The notes: a model not told the origin generated them from the letters alone. 38,151 nucleotides of DNA from Erysipelatoclostridium sp. AM42-17 (GCF_003480255.1 NZ_QUIN01000025.1:1-38151), one strand, 5' to 3'. Counted from the stretch's first letter, positions 16,908 to 25,326 are shown. Numbers and translations are program-made.

Positions 16908-18581
16908 ATGTGTAAATTTGATGTTAATGACTATAAAAATATGATTTGTTTGTTGGATACTTGTATAGATGATTATCTTTATTTGATTGACATCAAAAAT
17001 GATACATATTTTATATCTCCTCATGCTATGAAAAGGTTTAAAATACCAAGTTATGAATTTTCTAATCCTATTGAAGTTCATAAGCAATTTGTTTTTTATA
17101 AAGATTATGATGGTTTGGTCTTAGATTTAAATAAACTGATAAAGAAAGAAAAAGAATTTCACAGTTTAAATTATCGTTGGTTAGATCAAAAGAATCTTCC
17201 TATTTGGATAAATTGTCGTGGACGAGCAATTTGTGATGAAGATGGAAATGTGAATTATATTATAGGGTGTGTTAATGAAATTGGTAAATCACAAATGGCT
17301 GATAATGCTAGTGGTTTGCTAAGAGAAAATACTCTTAGAAATCTAATTCTTCCTCTTAAGGAAAACTATAGCCAAGGGTTTATTTTACGATTAGGTATTG
17401 ATCATTTTAAACTAATTAATGAAAAATTCGGTTTAAAATATGGGGATTATATCTTAAAGGAAACAGCTAAATGTTTAAGAAAACATCTAGCTAAGCATCA
17501 ACATCTTTATAAAGTTGTTGGTGATGAATATATCATTATTGATTTGGAAAGTAGACAAGAAGAAGCGATTTGTCTATTTAATAATATTAGAAATGAAATT
17601 TCGCAATTTATTGAATCAATTAACTATAATGTCTATTTTACGATTTCTGCAGGTATTTTGCTTTTTGAAGATTATCCAACTAGCAGTTATAATACAATGA
17701 TGAAATGGAGTGAGTTTGCTTTAAATAAGGCTAAGAAAGAAGGCAAAAATCGCTATTATGTATATAATGAAGCTGATTACCAAGTTGCATTGAGAAAAAC
17801 AGAATTAACAAAGATATTACATAAAGCTGTTAAAGATAATTTTGAAGGATTTGAAGTTTATTTCCAACCAATTATTGATGTCAATAAACTTGTTTTTTAC
17901 AGTATGGAATCATTGTTGCGTTTTCATTGTGATGAATTTGGAACTGTTTCCCCAGGTGAGTTTATTCCTTTGCTTGAAGAAAGTAATCTTATTATTCCGG
18001 TTGGCAAATGGGTTTTAGAAAAATCTTTGCAAGCATTGGTTGAGTTAAAAGATTTATGCCCACATATTTTGGTACATGTTAATTTATCTTATGTTCAGGT
18101 TTTAAAATCACAGGCATTAGATGATATTATTGACATAATTAATCAATATCAAGTAGAAAAAAATCGACTTGTTATTGAACTTACGGAAAGTGGCTTTGTA
18201 AAAAGTGATGAGTATTTTTCTAGGTTTTGTAAAAAAATAAAAGATCGTGGTATACTGCTTGCCATTGATGATTTTGGAACAGGTTATTCTAATTTTCATT
18301 ATATTTATAAGTTAAATCCAGACTATATTAAAATTGACCGTCAACTCATGAAAAATGCACTTACTAATGAATATGAAAATATATTATTATCTTATATTAT
18401 TGATATGATTCATGGTGTTGAAGGGAAAATTTGTATCGAGGGAATTGAGAAAAAGGATGAACTTAATCGCATATTAAAAATGAATCCGGATTATATTCAA
18501 GGTTTTTATTATTCTCGTCCTTGTTCTCTTGCAAAATTAAAGGAAAAAATAAGACGAAATTTTGTCTTGTTTTGTGAGTAA
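16908..18581 (+). CDS. PAS/degenerate GGDEF/EAL protein, probable c-di-GMP phosphodiesterase
   Basis: The 557-residue protein has no membrane segment. A PAS-like sensor spans about residues 20-125, a GGDEF domain about 130-290 and an EAL domain about 305-550. The GGDEF signature reads VGDEY (204-208), so the first glycine is lost and cyclase activity is unlikely; the domain may only bind GTP. The EAL domain keeps the residues needed for hydrolysis: Glu334 (as ESL), Asn392, Glu424, Asp454, Asp455, Lys475, Glu511 and Gln531. It should cleave cyclic di-GMP to pGpG. ATG 16908 is chosen because AAGGAGAGAG precedes it; the frame is open 36 codons further up without a ribosome site. No other c-di-GMP gene is in the window. 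Confidence 0.92.
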   Translation: MCKFDVNDYKNMICLLDTCIDDYLYLIDIKNDTYFISPHAMKRFKIPSYEFSNPIEVHKQFVFYKDYDGLVLDLNKLIKKEKEFHSLNYRWLDQKNLPIWINCRGRAICDEDGNVNYIIGCVNEIGKSQMADNASGLLRENTLRNLILPLKENYSQGFILRLGIDHFKLINEKFGLKYGDYILKETAKCLRKHLAKHQHLYKVVGDEYIIIDLESRQEEAICLFNNIRNEISQFIESINYNVYFTISAGILLFEDYPTSSYNTMMKWSEFALNKAKKEGKNRYYVYNEADYQVALRKTELTKILHKAVKDNFEGFEVYFQPIIDVNKLVFYSMESLLRFHCDEFGTVSPGEFIPLLEESNLIIPVGKWVLEKSLQALVELKDLCPHILVHVNLSYVQVLKSQALDDIIDIINQYQVEKNRLVIELTESGFVKSDEYFSRFCKKIKDRGILLAIDDFGTGYSNFHYIYKLNPDYIKIDRQLMKNALTNEYENILLSYIIDMIHGVEGKICIEGIEKKDELNRILKMNPDYIQGFYYSRPCSLAKLKEKIRRNFVLFCE

Positions 18582-18612
18582 AAACTTATTCGTAAAGGAA
18601 TAAGTTTTTTCT
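18582..18612 (+). terminator. Intrinsic terminator of the EAL-domain gene
   Basis: AAACTTATTC (18582-18591) pairs with GAATAAGTTT (18598-18607), followed by more T residues. The stem begins at the base after the TAA. Confidence 0.85.
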
Positions 18613-18646
18613 ATTATAGAAATCTTAATATTTGTAAAAATATCTA

Positions 18647-18665
18647 TGTTATAATTCGTTAACGA
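18647..18665 (+). promoter_or_regulatory. Extended -10 promoter and palindrome before the Cof-type HAD gene
   Basis: TGT precedes TATAAT (18650-18655). The palindrome TCGTTAACGA (18656-18665) follows immediately and covers the expected transcription start, a position suited to a repressor. No good -35 is seen. Confidence 0.55.
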
Positions 18666-18678
18666 GTGGAGGAAAAAT

Positions 18679-19500
18679 ATGGAATATAAGTTGATAGCCT
18701 TTGATATGGATGGTACTTTGTTAAATTCAAATAAAAAAATTTCAAAAAGAACATTAGAAGCAATTGATGATGCAGTTTCTAAAGGAAAAATTGTTATTTT
18801 AAATACAGGTCGTAATCCGGCAGAATTACAAGAGTTTTATGATGTTTTACCTAAAGTACGCTATTTAAATTGTGTTTCTGGAGGTTTGGTTTATGACCGC
18901 TATGAAGATGAAATTATTTTTAGTCAATGTATGGATATTGACACAATTAAACAATTATTTGAGATTACATCTTTAGAAGATACTTTTATACATATTCTTA
19001 CAAAGAAATCAATTGTTCAAAAGGATAAAGTTCCTCGAATGGATCATTATTTGATGGGAGTTTATCAAGAAATGTATGAACGTGTAACTGATAAATACGA
19101 CGATTTAAAGAAAACTTATTTTGAAAAACCATTTCCAGTAAATAAGTTTAATGTTTATCATACTGATAGTAAGGCAAGACAACGCACTATTGAACGAATC
19201 ACTAAGCAAAATTTACCTGTTGAACTTGCTAAAGCAGAAGAAAGCTCATTAGAAATAACAAGTAAAGGTATTCATAAGGGAATAGGTCTAAAAAAATTAT
19301 GTGAGCATTTAAATATTCCTCTACAACAAACTGTTGTTGTTGGCGATGCACATAATGATGTAGAAGCATTAAAAGTTGCTGGAAAGGCTATTGTGATGGC
19401 TAATGCCAGTGATGAAATAAAGAAATATGCAGATGAAATTGTAAGTGATTGTGATCATGATGGTTGCGTCGAAGTTATCTATCAATATCTATTAGGATAA
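18679..19500 (+). CDS. Cof-type HAD-superfamily phosphatase
   Basis: The 273-residue HAD hydrolase has motif I as FDMDGTLLNS (catalytic aspartates near residues 9 and 11) and motif II as NTGR near 42. Lysine occurs in TSKGIHKG near 195, and motif IV is GDAHNDVEAL near 220. The C2-type cap lies between about 85 and 185. This is the Cof/YidA-like group, which dephosphorylates sugar phosphates or cofactor precursors with overlapping specificities; the substrate cannot be read from sequence. GGAGG lies 6 bases before the ATG. It is a single-gene unit with its own promoter and terminator. Confidence 0.93.
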   Translation: MEYKLIAFDMDGTLLNSNKKISKRTLEAIDDAVSKGKIVILNTGRNPAELQEFYDVLPKVRYLNCVSGGLVYDRYEDEIIFSQCMDIDTIKQLFEITSLEDTFIHILTKKSIVQKDKVPRMDHYLMGVYQEMYERVTDKYDDLKKTYFEKPFPVNKFNVYHTDSKARQRTIERITKQNLPVELAKAEESSLEITSKGIHKGIGLKKLCEHLNIPLQQTVVVGDAHNDVEALKVAGKAIVMANASDEIKKYADEIVSDCDHDGCVEVIYQYLLG

Positions 19501-19534
19501 AAAAGAGATTTCAAAATCGGAAATCTCTTTTTAT
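19500..19534 (+). terminator. Intrinsic terminator of the Cof-type HAD gene
   Basis: A perfect 13-bp stem (19500-19512 with 19520-19532) starts within the TAA and ends in a T run. TATAAT at 19532-19537 overlaps its end and may be the -10 of the next gene. Confidence 0.88.
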
Positions 19535-19557
19535 AATATATAAGGGGAGTTGATAAG

Positions 19558-20322
19558 ATGTTAAAAATTGATTACCAAAAAAAACTAACAATTATGGATT
19601 TTACTGGTATTTACGAAAATGAAAATTTTTATAAACATGATGATTTGAATTGGGTTGATTGTAGAAATATTGAAGGTGTTTATGGTTATTGTAGTCAAGA
19701 AGCTAAAAGGAAAATTAAAGAATGTATAAGGGATTATGGACCTTTTGGTATTCATTTTATTGATTCTGGTAATTTTCATTATATAAGTGAATTATGGATT
19801 AATAAAATTAAACAAGATTTTGTTTTGGTTGTATTTGATCATCATAGTGACATGGTTAAACCATTGTTTAGTGATATTTTAAGTTGTGGGTCGTGGATTA
19901 TGGATAGTTTGAAATATCGTCAACATTTAAAGAAAGTCATTTTAATTGGCATTGATCCATCCCAAGTTAAGCTCATTGATAGGGAATATTTAGATAAAAT
20001 CTATTATTTAGTTGATGATGATTTAGAAAACCGTGATGTTTGGAATGATATCGATAGACTTTTAAGAAAATATCCAACTTATGTATCTATAGACAAAGAT
20101 GTTTTAAGTAAACAAGTGATTCATACAGACTGGGATCAAGGAAAAATGAGAGGGATTGAATTAAAAATGATTCTTTATTATTTGTTTGTTAATAGTCAAA
20201 TAATAGGTATTGATATTTGTGGTGAGTGTGCAAATGAAATTAATCATTTAAAAGAAATTAAAACAGATGATCATCTAAATCAGTCTATCCTTTCATTTTT
20301 AAAAAAAGAAATGAAAAGATAA
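19558..20322 (+). CDS. Arginase-fold (ureohydrolase family) protein, substrate unknown
   Basis: The 254-residue protein keeps all six metal-binding positions of the arginase/agmatinase family in compact form. His74 lies in GNFHY (the GGDHS position), Asp94, His96 and Asp98 lie in DHHSD (the DAHxD motif), and Asp179 and Asp181 lie in SIDKD (the SxDxD motif). Glu223 follows in DICGE. These bind two manganese ions that activate water in family members. It is shorter than arginases (about 300 residues), and the residues flanking the motifs differ, so neither arginase nor agmatinase can be claimed. GGGGAG precedes the ATG. The gene lies alone between a HAD phosphatase and a MazF toxin, with no amino acid or polyamine genes nearby. 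Confidence 0.8.
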   Translation: MLKIDYQKKLTIMDFTGIYENENFYKHDDLNWVDCRNIEGVYGYCSQEAKRKIKECIRDYGPFGIHFIDSGNFHYISELWINKIKQDFVLVVFDHHSDMVKPLFSDILSCGSWIMDSLKYRQHLKKVILIGIDPSQVKLIDREYLDKIYYLVDDDLENRDVWNDIDRLLRKYPTYVSIDKDVLSKQVIHTDWDQGKMRGIELKMILYYLFVNSQIIGIDICGECANEINHLKEIKTDDHLNQSILSFLKKEMKR

Positions 20323-20394
20323 AAGATCTACTCAATTAGACAAATTCTATCTTTGATAATTCATATAATGTTATTGCGGAAAGGATATGAAAAT

Positions 20395-20730
20395 ATGAAT
20401 GTAAAAAGAGGAGAATTATATTATGCTGATTTAAGTGATGGCGTAGGAAGTGAACAGTCTGGAATTAGACCTGTTATTATCATCCAAAATGATTATGGAA
20501 ATCGTTATAGTACAACGACAATTGTTTCACCTTTGACATCGTCTAAAAAAAAGCGGATGCCAACGCATATACTTATTCATTCTCGTGATGAATTGAAAGG
20601 TAACTCTATTGCTTTGTTAGAACAAATGCGAACAATTGATAAAGTGAGACTGATAAAAAAAATAGGTGAATTAACACCGGAAGAAATGAAGAAAATAAAT
20701 AAATGTATTAAAATTAGTTTAAACGTTTGA
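20395..20730 (+). CDS. MazF/PemK-type toxin endoribonuclease, first copy, no antitoxin
   Basis: The 111-residue product is a MazF-family protein related to B. subtilis EndoA: KRGELYYADLSDGVGSEQSG, then IRPVIIIQND with the conserved Arg, then RYSTTTIVSPLTS with the conserved Thr, and ALLEQMRTIDKVRL near residue 82. Such enzymes cut single-stranded RNA at short sequences and are normally neutralised by a MazE-type antitoxin encoded just upstream. None is present: only 72 bases separate it from the arginase-fold gene. ATG 20395 is chosen because AAAGGA lies about 9 bases before it; the 14 codons upstream lack a ribosome site. It ends in TGA. A second copy lies at 35751. Confidence 0.92.
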   Translation: MNVKRGELYYADLSDGVGSEQSGIRPVIIIQNDYGNRYSTTTIVSPLTSSKKKRMPTHILIHSRDELKGNSIALLEQMRTIDKVRLIKKIGELTPEEMKKINKCIKISLNV

Positions 20731-20740
20731 ATACATAATT

Positions 20741-20766
20741 AAGGAGATGAACTCATCTCCTTTTAA
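20741..20766 (+). terminator. Probable terminator of the first mazF gene
   Basis: AAGGAGATG (20741-20749) pairs with CATCTCCTT (20754-20762) around AACT and is followed by TTAATTATATAT. The stem is stable but the T-tract is poor. Confidence 0.6.
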
Positions 20767-20891
20767 TTATATATAAATTGTATATTCATTATATCAATTA
20801 GACATTTTTTATTCATGCACAAAAGTTTTATACTATACAGTGTTAAAGGAATCAAGCATGCATGATAGCCATTAACGATGGAGGAATTAAA

Positions 20892-22370
20892 GTGAACAAC
20901 GAGCGAATCCGTGACAAAAGATATTTAGATAAAGTTATGTCACCAAGTGATGCCGTTAAGTTTATTAAGCCTAATATGACTCTAGGAGTCAGTGGGTTTA
21001 CCATTGCTGGTTATCCAAAAGTTATCGCAAAAGAATTAGGAAAACGTGCTGATGCCGGCGAAAAATTAGACTTAACAGTTTATTCGAGAGCATCATTAGG
21101 TGAAGAGTTTGATGGCGAATTGGCACGTAAGGGTGTTTTAAAAGCAAGAATGCCATATCAGACAAATAAAGATTTACGTAATCAAATTAATAAAGGTGCT
21201 ATTTCTTATTATGATGTGCCATTAGGTCAAATGCCTTTATGGGTAAAAAACAATTATTTAAATCATATTGATGTTGCTATTATTGAAGCAACGGCAATTG
21301 ACGAAAATGGTAATATTATTCCAACCACATCTGTAGGGGCTTCTAATACATATGTTCAATATGCTGATAAAATTATTATTGAAGTAAATACATATGTTCC
21401 AGCGAGTATGGAAGGTGTACATGATATTTATTCACCGGAAAAGGTGCCTAATACTAAACCTATAAACATCGTAAAAGTTGATGATCGTATTGGAACAACT
21501 TATATACCATGTGATTTTAATAAAGTTGTTGCAGTTGTATATAGTGATATTCCTGATAATGGTAGAAAAGTGGCACCAGTTGATGATGAATTTAAAATGA
21601 TGGCATCAAATCTTATTGATTTTTTACATGAAGAAGTTAAAAAGAATAGATTACCAAATCCATTACCACCACTTCAAGCAGGTGTAGGAAGTGTATCTAA
21701 TGCAGTTTTAAAAGGACTGAAAGATTCTGATTTTGAAAATTTAACAGTTTATTCGGAAGTGTTACAAGATTCAATTTTTGATTTGATAGATGCTGGTAAA
21801 GTTAAATGTGCATCTGGTACATCACTTACCATTTCAAAAGAACATCGCGATGAATTTTTTAAGAATTTCAATCGTTATAAAGACAAAATTATATTAAGAC
21901 CACAAGAAATCAGTAATCATCCAGAAGTAATTAGACGACTAGGAGTCATAGCCATTAACACTGTTATTGAAGCCGACCTTTATGGTAATACAAATTCGTC
22001 ATATATTGACGCATCAAGATTAATGAACGGTGTAGGTGGTTCAGGTGATTATTGTGAAAATGCTGGATTATCAATCTTTATTACTAAATCTACAGCAAAA
22101 AATGGATTACTTTCTTGTATTGTTCCTCAAGTGAGTCATGTTGATCATACTATTCATGAAATTCATGTGTTAATAACTGAACAAGGTGTGGCTGATTTAA
22201 GAGGATTAGATCCAATTGAACGTGCAATGACAATAATTGATCATTGTGCTCATCCAAAGTTTAAAAAATCATTATATGAATATTTACAAACTGCCATGAT
22301 TACAAGTGAATATCACGAAAATCCGGTTAATTTAAAGGCAGCATTTGATTTTAAGAAGTATAGAAAATAG
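20892..22370 (+). CDS. cat1: Succinyl-CoA:acetate/acyl CoA-transferase (Cat1-like)
   Basis: The 492-residue protein belongs to the acetyl-CoA hydrolase/transferase family. It has the expected YSEVLQD segment carrying the candidate catalytic glutamate (near residue 300) and the C-terminal ITEQGVADLRGLDP. In Clostridium kluyveri, Cat1 loads CoA onto succinate from another acyl-CoA as the entry step to 4-hydroxybutyrate; this gene heads the same three-gene order. GTG 20892 is preferred because GGAGG lies exactly 7 bases before it; an in-frame ATG 10 codons upstream (20862) has no ribosome site. A possible -10 (TATACT, 20829-20834) lies upstream with no convincing -35. Other CoA-transferase specificities (acetate, propionate) cannot be excluded from sequence alone. 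Confidence 0.87.
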   Translation: MNNERIRDKRYLDKVMSPSDAVKFIKPNMTLGVSGFTIAGYPKVIAKELGKRADAGEKLDLTVYSRASLGEEFDGELARKGVLKARMPYQTNKDLRNQINKGAISYYDVPLGQMPLWVKNNYLNHIDVAIIEATAIDENGNIIPTTSVGASNTYVQYADKIIIEVNTYVPASMEGVHDIYSPEKVPNTKPINIVKVDDRIGTTYIPCDFNKVVAVVYSDIPDNGRKVAPVDDEFKMMASNLIDFLHEEVKKNRLPNPLPPLQAGVGSVSNAVLKGLKDSDFENLTVYSEVLQDSIFDLIDAGKVKCASGTSLTISKEHRDEFFKNFNRYKDKIILRPQEISNHPEVIRRLGVIAINTVIEADLYGNTNSSYIDASRLMNGVGGSGDYCENAGLSIFITKSTAKNGLLSCIVPQVSHVDHTIHEIHVLITEQGVADLRGLDPIERAMTIIDHCAHPKFKKSLYEYLQTAMITSEYHENPVNLKAAFDFKKYRK

Positions 22371-22382
22371 GGGGAAATAAAA

Positions 22383-23753
22383 ATGGAAGATGTAAACAAA
22401 ATGATAGATGAAATGGTAGCAAAAGCAAAAAAGGCACAAGTAGAATTTGAATCATTTAGCCAAGAACAAACTGATGCTATCGTTAAAGAAATTGGTAAGT
22501 ATGTTTATGATCATGCTGAAGTTTTAGCAAAAAGAACAGTAGAAGAAAGTAAAATGGGAGTTTATGAAGACAAGGTTGCTAAATGTAAAGGTAAATCTAA
22601 ATGTATTTGGAATAGTTTGAAAGATAAAAAATCTGTTGGAATTATTGATAAAGATGAAGAAAATGGTATTTATCGTGTTGCTAAAGCAAAAGGTCTTGTT
22701 GCTGCTGTTACTCCTGTAACTAATCCGGTTGTTACACCAATGTGTAATGCGATGTTTGCTTTAAAAGGTCAAAATGCAATTATTATTGCTCCTCATCCAA
22801 GAGCAGAAAAACTTAATAAAGATTTAATTGATGCTTTCCGTCAAATTTTGAAAAATCATCATGCTCCTGAAGATTTGATCCAAACAATTGAAAAATCATC
22901 GATTGATGCAACTAATGATCTCATTAAAAAAGTAGATGTCGTTGTAGCTACAGGCGGTGCTGGTATGGTTAAATCAGCATATTCAAGTGGTAAACCTGCA
23001 TTAGGTGTTGGACCAGGGAATGTACAAACTATACTAGATCGTGACATTGATTTTGAAGATGCTGTAGAAAAAATTATTGTAGGTCGTACATTTGATAATG
23101 GTATTATTTGTTCAGGTGAACAAAGTGTTATGATTCCAAAAGAAAAATATGATGAAGTCATTGAATTATTTAAAAAACATGGTGTTTTCTATGTAGAAGA
23201 TAGTGAAACTGCAAAGAAATTTGCTGATACAATCTTCCCTAATAATGGACCAATTAATCGTCAAGTTGTTGGACAAAGTGTACAAACTATTGCTAAGTTA
23301 GCAAATGTGGAAGTACCAGAAGGAACACGTATGATTTTGATTAAAGCACGTCATTTAGATAAATCTGAACCATTAACTCGTGAAAAAATGTGTCCAGTTA
23401 TGATTAGTGCTCCATATGATACATTTGAAGATGCTGTTGCTCAAGCTCAAGGAGATTTAAATATTGAAGGTAAAGGACATACCGCATCACTACATAGTCA
23501 TAATTTACAACATATTGAATATGCTGGTGAACATTTAACTGTAAGTAGATTAATTATTAATCAATCTTCTTCAACCGGTGCTGGAGGAAGCTTATATAAT
23601 GGATTTGCTCCAACTACTACACTTGGATGTGGTTCTTGGGGAAATAACAGTATTTCTGAAAACTTAAATTATACACATCTTATTAATGTTTCACAAATCG
23701 GTTTCTATAATAAAGATAAAAAAATCCCAACTGATGAAGAGATTTGGGCATAG
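22383..23753 (+). CDS. sucD: CoA-dependent succinate semialdehyde dehydrogenase (SucD-like)
   Basis: The 456-residue protein belongs to the acylating aldehyde dehydrogenase group, the same superfamily branch as EutE and the N-terminal half of AdhE. It shows TPVTNPV near residue 118, the nucleotide-binding TGGAGMVKSAYSSGKPALGVGPGN near 190-215 (read in two parts) and catalytic cysteine in NGIICSGEQS near 243. SucD reduces succinyl-CoA to succinate semialdehyde with NAD(P)H. The assignment over plain acetaldehyde dehydrogenase rests on its place between a Cat1-like transferase and a 4-hydroxybutyrate dehydrogenase. It starts 12 bases after the cat1 stop, with GGGGAAA as ribosome site. Confidence 0.87.
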   Translation: MEDVNKMIDEMVAKAKKAQVEFESFSQEQTDAIVKEIGKYVYDHAEVLAKRTVEESKMGVYEDKVAKCKGKSKCIWNSLKDKKSVGIIDKDEENGIYRVAKAKGLVAAVTPVTNPVVTPMCNAMFALKGQNAIIIAPHPRAEKLNKDLIDAFRQILKNHHAPEDLIQTIEKSSIDATNDLIKKVDVVVATGGAGMVKSAYSSGKPALGVGPGNVQTILDRDIDFEDAVEKIIVGRTFDNGIICSGEQSVMIPKEKYDEVIELFKKHGVFYVEDSETAKKFADTIFPNNGPINRQVVGQSVQTIAKLANVEVPEGTRMILIKARHLDKSEPLTREKMCPVMISAPYDTFEDAVAQAQGDLNIEGKGHTASLHSHNLQHIEYAGEHLTVSRLIINQSSSTGAGGSLYNGFAPTTTLGCGSWGNNSISENLNYTHLINVSQIGFYNKDKKIPTDEEIWA

Positions 23754-23770
23754 TGAAAGAAGGAAATTAT

Positions 23771-24886
23771 ATGCAACAAATTATATTTGAACCGGAACTT
23801 TATAAATTTAAGACAGTACACGAATTTCTTGAAGAATTTAAATTAACTGAAGATGATTTGATTCTAACAAACCAATATATCTATGAGCCATTCTTTAAAA
23901 AGGAAAATTGTCCAGCTCAGACAATTTTCCAGGAAAAGTTTGGAACAAGTGAACCTACTGATGTGATGGTTGATGCAATTTTAAAAGAGGCTTCAAAAAA
24001 ACCATACAATCGAGTTATTGCCATTGGTGGAGGAAGTGTTATTGATATTGCTAAAGTAATGGCTGTATCAAATGGAGAAAATGTAGATGAATTATATGAT
24101 CATAAAGATCAACTAGAAAAGCAACATTTCTTAATTATTATCCCTACTACTTGTGGTACTGGTAGTGAAGTGACTAATATCTCAATTATTAATCGTACTA
24201 GATTAGGAGTAAAAATGGGCTTAACTTCACCAAATTTATTTGCGGATCAAGCAATACTTATTCCAGAATTGCTTACTACTTTACCTTTTAAAGTATTTGC
24301 AACAATTTCAATTGACGCTTTAGTACATGCAGTTGAATCAAGTCTTTCTCCAAAGGCTACAGAATATACTAAATTATTTGGTTATAAAGCAATTGAAATG
24401 ATTATTAAAGGATATCAAAAGATCATTGCCGAAGGAAAAGAAATATTACCAGAATTAATGGATGATTTTTTAACGGCAAGTAATTTTGCAGGGCTCGCTT
24501 TTGGTACAGCAGGATGTGCTGCTGTACATGCACTAAGCTATCCTCTAGGAGGAACATATCATGTTCCTCATGGTGAAAGTAACTACGCAATGTTTACGGG
24601 TGTTTTGAAAAATTATAAAGAAATTAAGAGTGATGGTGAGTTAGATAAGATGGAAAAATATCTTTCAAACTTATTAGGTTGCGAACAAAATCATGTTTAT
24701 GATGCTTTGGAATATTTGCTAAATCATATTCTTCCTAAAAAACCATTACATGAATATGGAGTAACAAAAGAAGATTTAGATACATTTACTGATAGTGTTC
24801 TACAAACTCAAGGAAGGTTAATGGCTAATAATTTTGTTCCACTTGATCGAGCTAGAGTTTACAAAATTTATAGTGAGTTGTACTAA
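23771..24886 (+). CDS. 4hbD: NAD-dependent 4-hydroxybutyrate dehydrogenase
   Basis: The product is an iron-containing (group III) alcohol dehydrogenase of 371 residues, the same length as the C. kluyveri enzyme as I recall it. Motifs are GGGSVIDIAKVMA near residue 87 (NAD binding), PTTCGTGSEVT near 129, and metal-ligand regions with DALVHAVE near 185, HALSYPLGG near 250 and HGESNYAMF near 268. It should reduce succinate semialdehyde to 4-hydroxybutyrate. GAAGGAAA lies upstream of ATG 23771, 17 bases past the sucD stop. The pathway's later genes (CoA transfer to 4-hydroxybutyrate and its dehydration) are not in this window. Confidence 0.88.
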   Translation: MQQIIFEPELYKFKTVHEFLEEFKLTEDDLILTNQYIYEPFFKKENCPAQTIFQEKFGTSEPTDVMVDAILKEASKKPYNRVIAIGGGSVIDIAKVMAVSNGENVDELYDHKDQLEKQHFLIIIPTTCGTGSEVTNISIINRTRLGVKMGLTSPNLFADQAILIPELLTTLPFKVFATISIDALVHAVESSLSPKATEYTKLFGYKAIEMIIKGYQKIIAEGKEILPELMDDFLTASNFAGLAFGTAGCAAVHALSYPLGGTYHVPHGESNYAMFTGVLKNYKEIKSDGELDKMEKYLSNLLGCEQNHVYDALEYLLNHILPKKPLHEYGVTKEDLDTFTDSVLQTQGRLMANNFVPLDRARVYKIYSELY

Positions 24887-24890
24887 TAAT

Positions 24891-24919
24891 AAAACCCATT
24901 GGTTAATCCAATGGGTTTT
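24891..24919. terminator. Bidirectional terminator between 4hbD and the DUF3783 gene
   Basis: A perfect 12-bp stem (24891-24902 with 24908-24919) with a TTAAT loop gives TTTTATAA on the plus strand and TTTTATTATTA on the minus strand. The DUF3783 stop codon (24918-24920) overlaps it. Confidence 0.88.
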
Positions 24920-25313
24920 ATAACATACTGATATCTTTATTCATTCCTGTTAAATGCATATACTCATTTTTTACATTATTAAGTAATTGTAAAAATGACC
25001 ACTCAATATTTGTTTCTGTAACAATGGCTTTTAAAGGAATAAAGGGAATGTTGGCTTTTTGGAATATTTGTAATAAAACGTCAACTTGTTTATCGTCAAA
25101 TCCAGAAAGAACCATCATTTCATCTTGAGGAACTTCTTTGATTTTATCAGTCGATCTTTTATAATCACTGTTTCCTAAAAGATAGCCAACTGGATTCATT
25201 AAATCTTTTGTTTTAACGATAACAACTTTTACATCCAGTTTTTTTAAAATAGAAATCATTGCTTTACCAGGTTCGGTTTTGTCTATGTTATATAATAATA
25301 CAGTCTCTTCCAT
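24918..25313 (-). CDS. DUF3783-domain protein
   Basis: The 131-residue soluble protein has an N-terminal region (ETVLLYNIDKTEPGKAMISI, then LDVKVVIVKTKDL) and a C-terminal half that matches the DUF3783 type: MMVLSGFDDKQVDVLLQIFQ near residue 66 and IPFIPLKAIVTETNIEWSFL near 90. The function is unknown. AGGAG precedes the ATG. It is transcribed toward 4hbD and shares its terminator, and is divergent from the Nudix gene; a 17-bp inverted repeat lies in the divergent interval. Confidence 0.82.
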   Translation of the reverse strand: MEETVLLYNIDKTEPGKAMISILKKLDVKVVIVKTKDLMNPVGYLLGNSDYKRSTDKIKEVPQDEMMVLSGFDDKQVDVLLQIFQKANIPFIPLKAIVTETNIEWSFLQLLNNVKNEYMHLTGMNKDISML

Positions 25314-25326
25314 AATATCTCCTCGC

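Noticed and set aside
20323..20394. A MazE-type antitoxin gene before the first mazF
   Set aside because: Only 72 bases are available and they contain no frame with a ribosome site of suitable length.
20728..20730. Mycoplasma-type code, suggested by low GC
   Set aside because: TGA ends the first MazF gene at its normal length, and conserved tryptophans are TGG, so the standard bacterial code applies.
20731..20891. Redox-sensing Rex operator before the cat1 operon
   Set aside because: No TTGTGA-N6-TCACAA-like palindrome is present; only short AT-rich similarities were seen.
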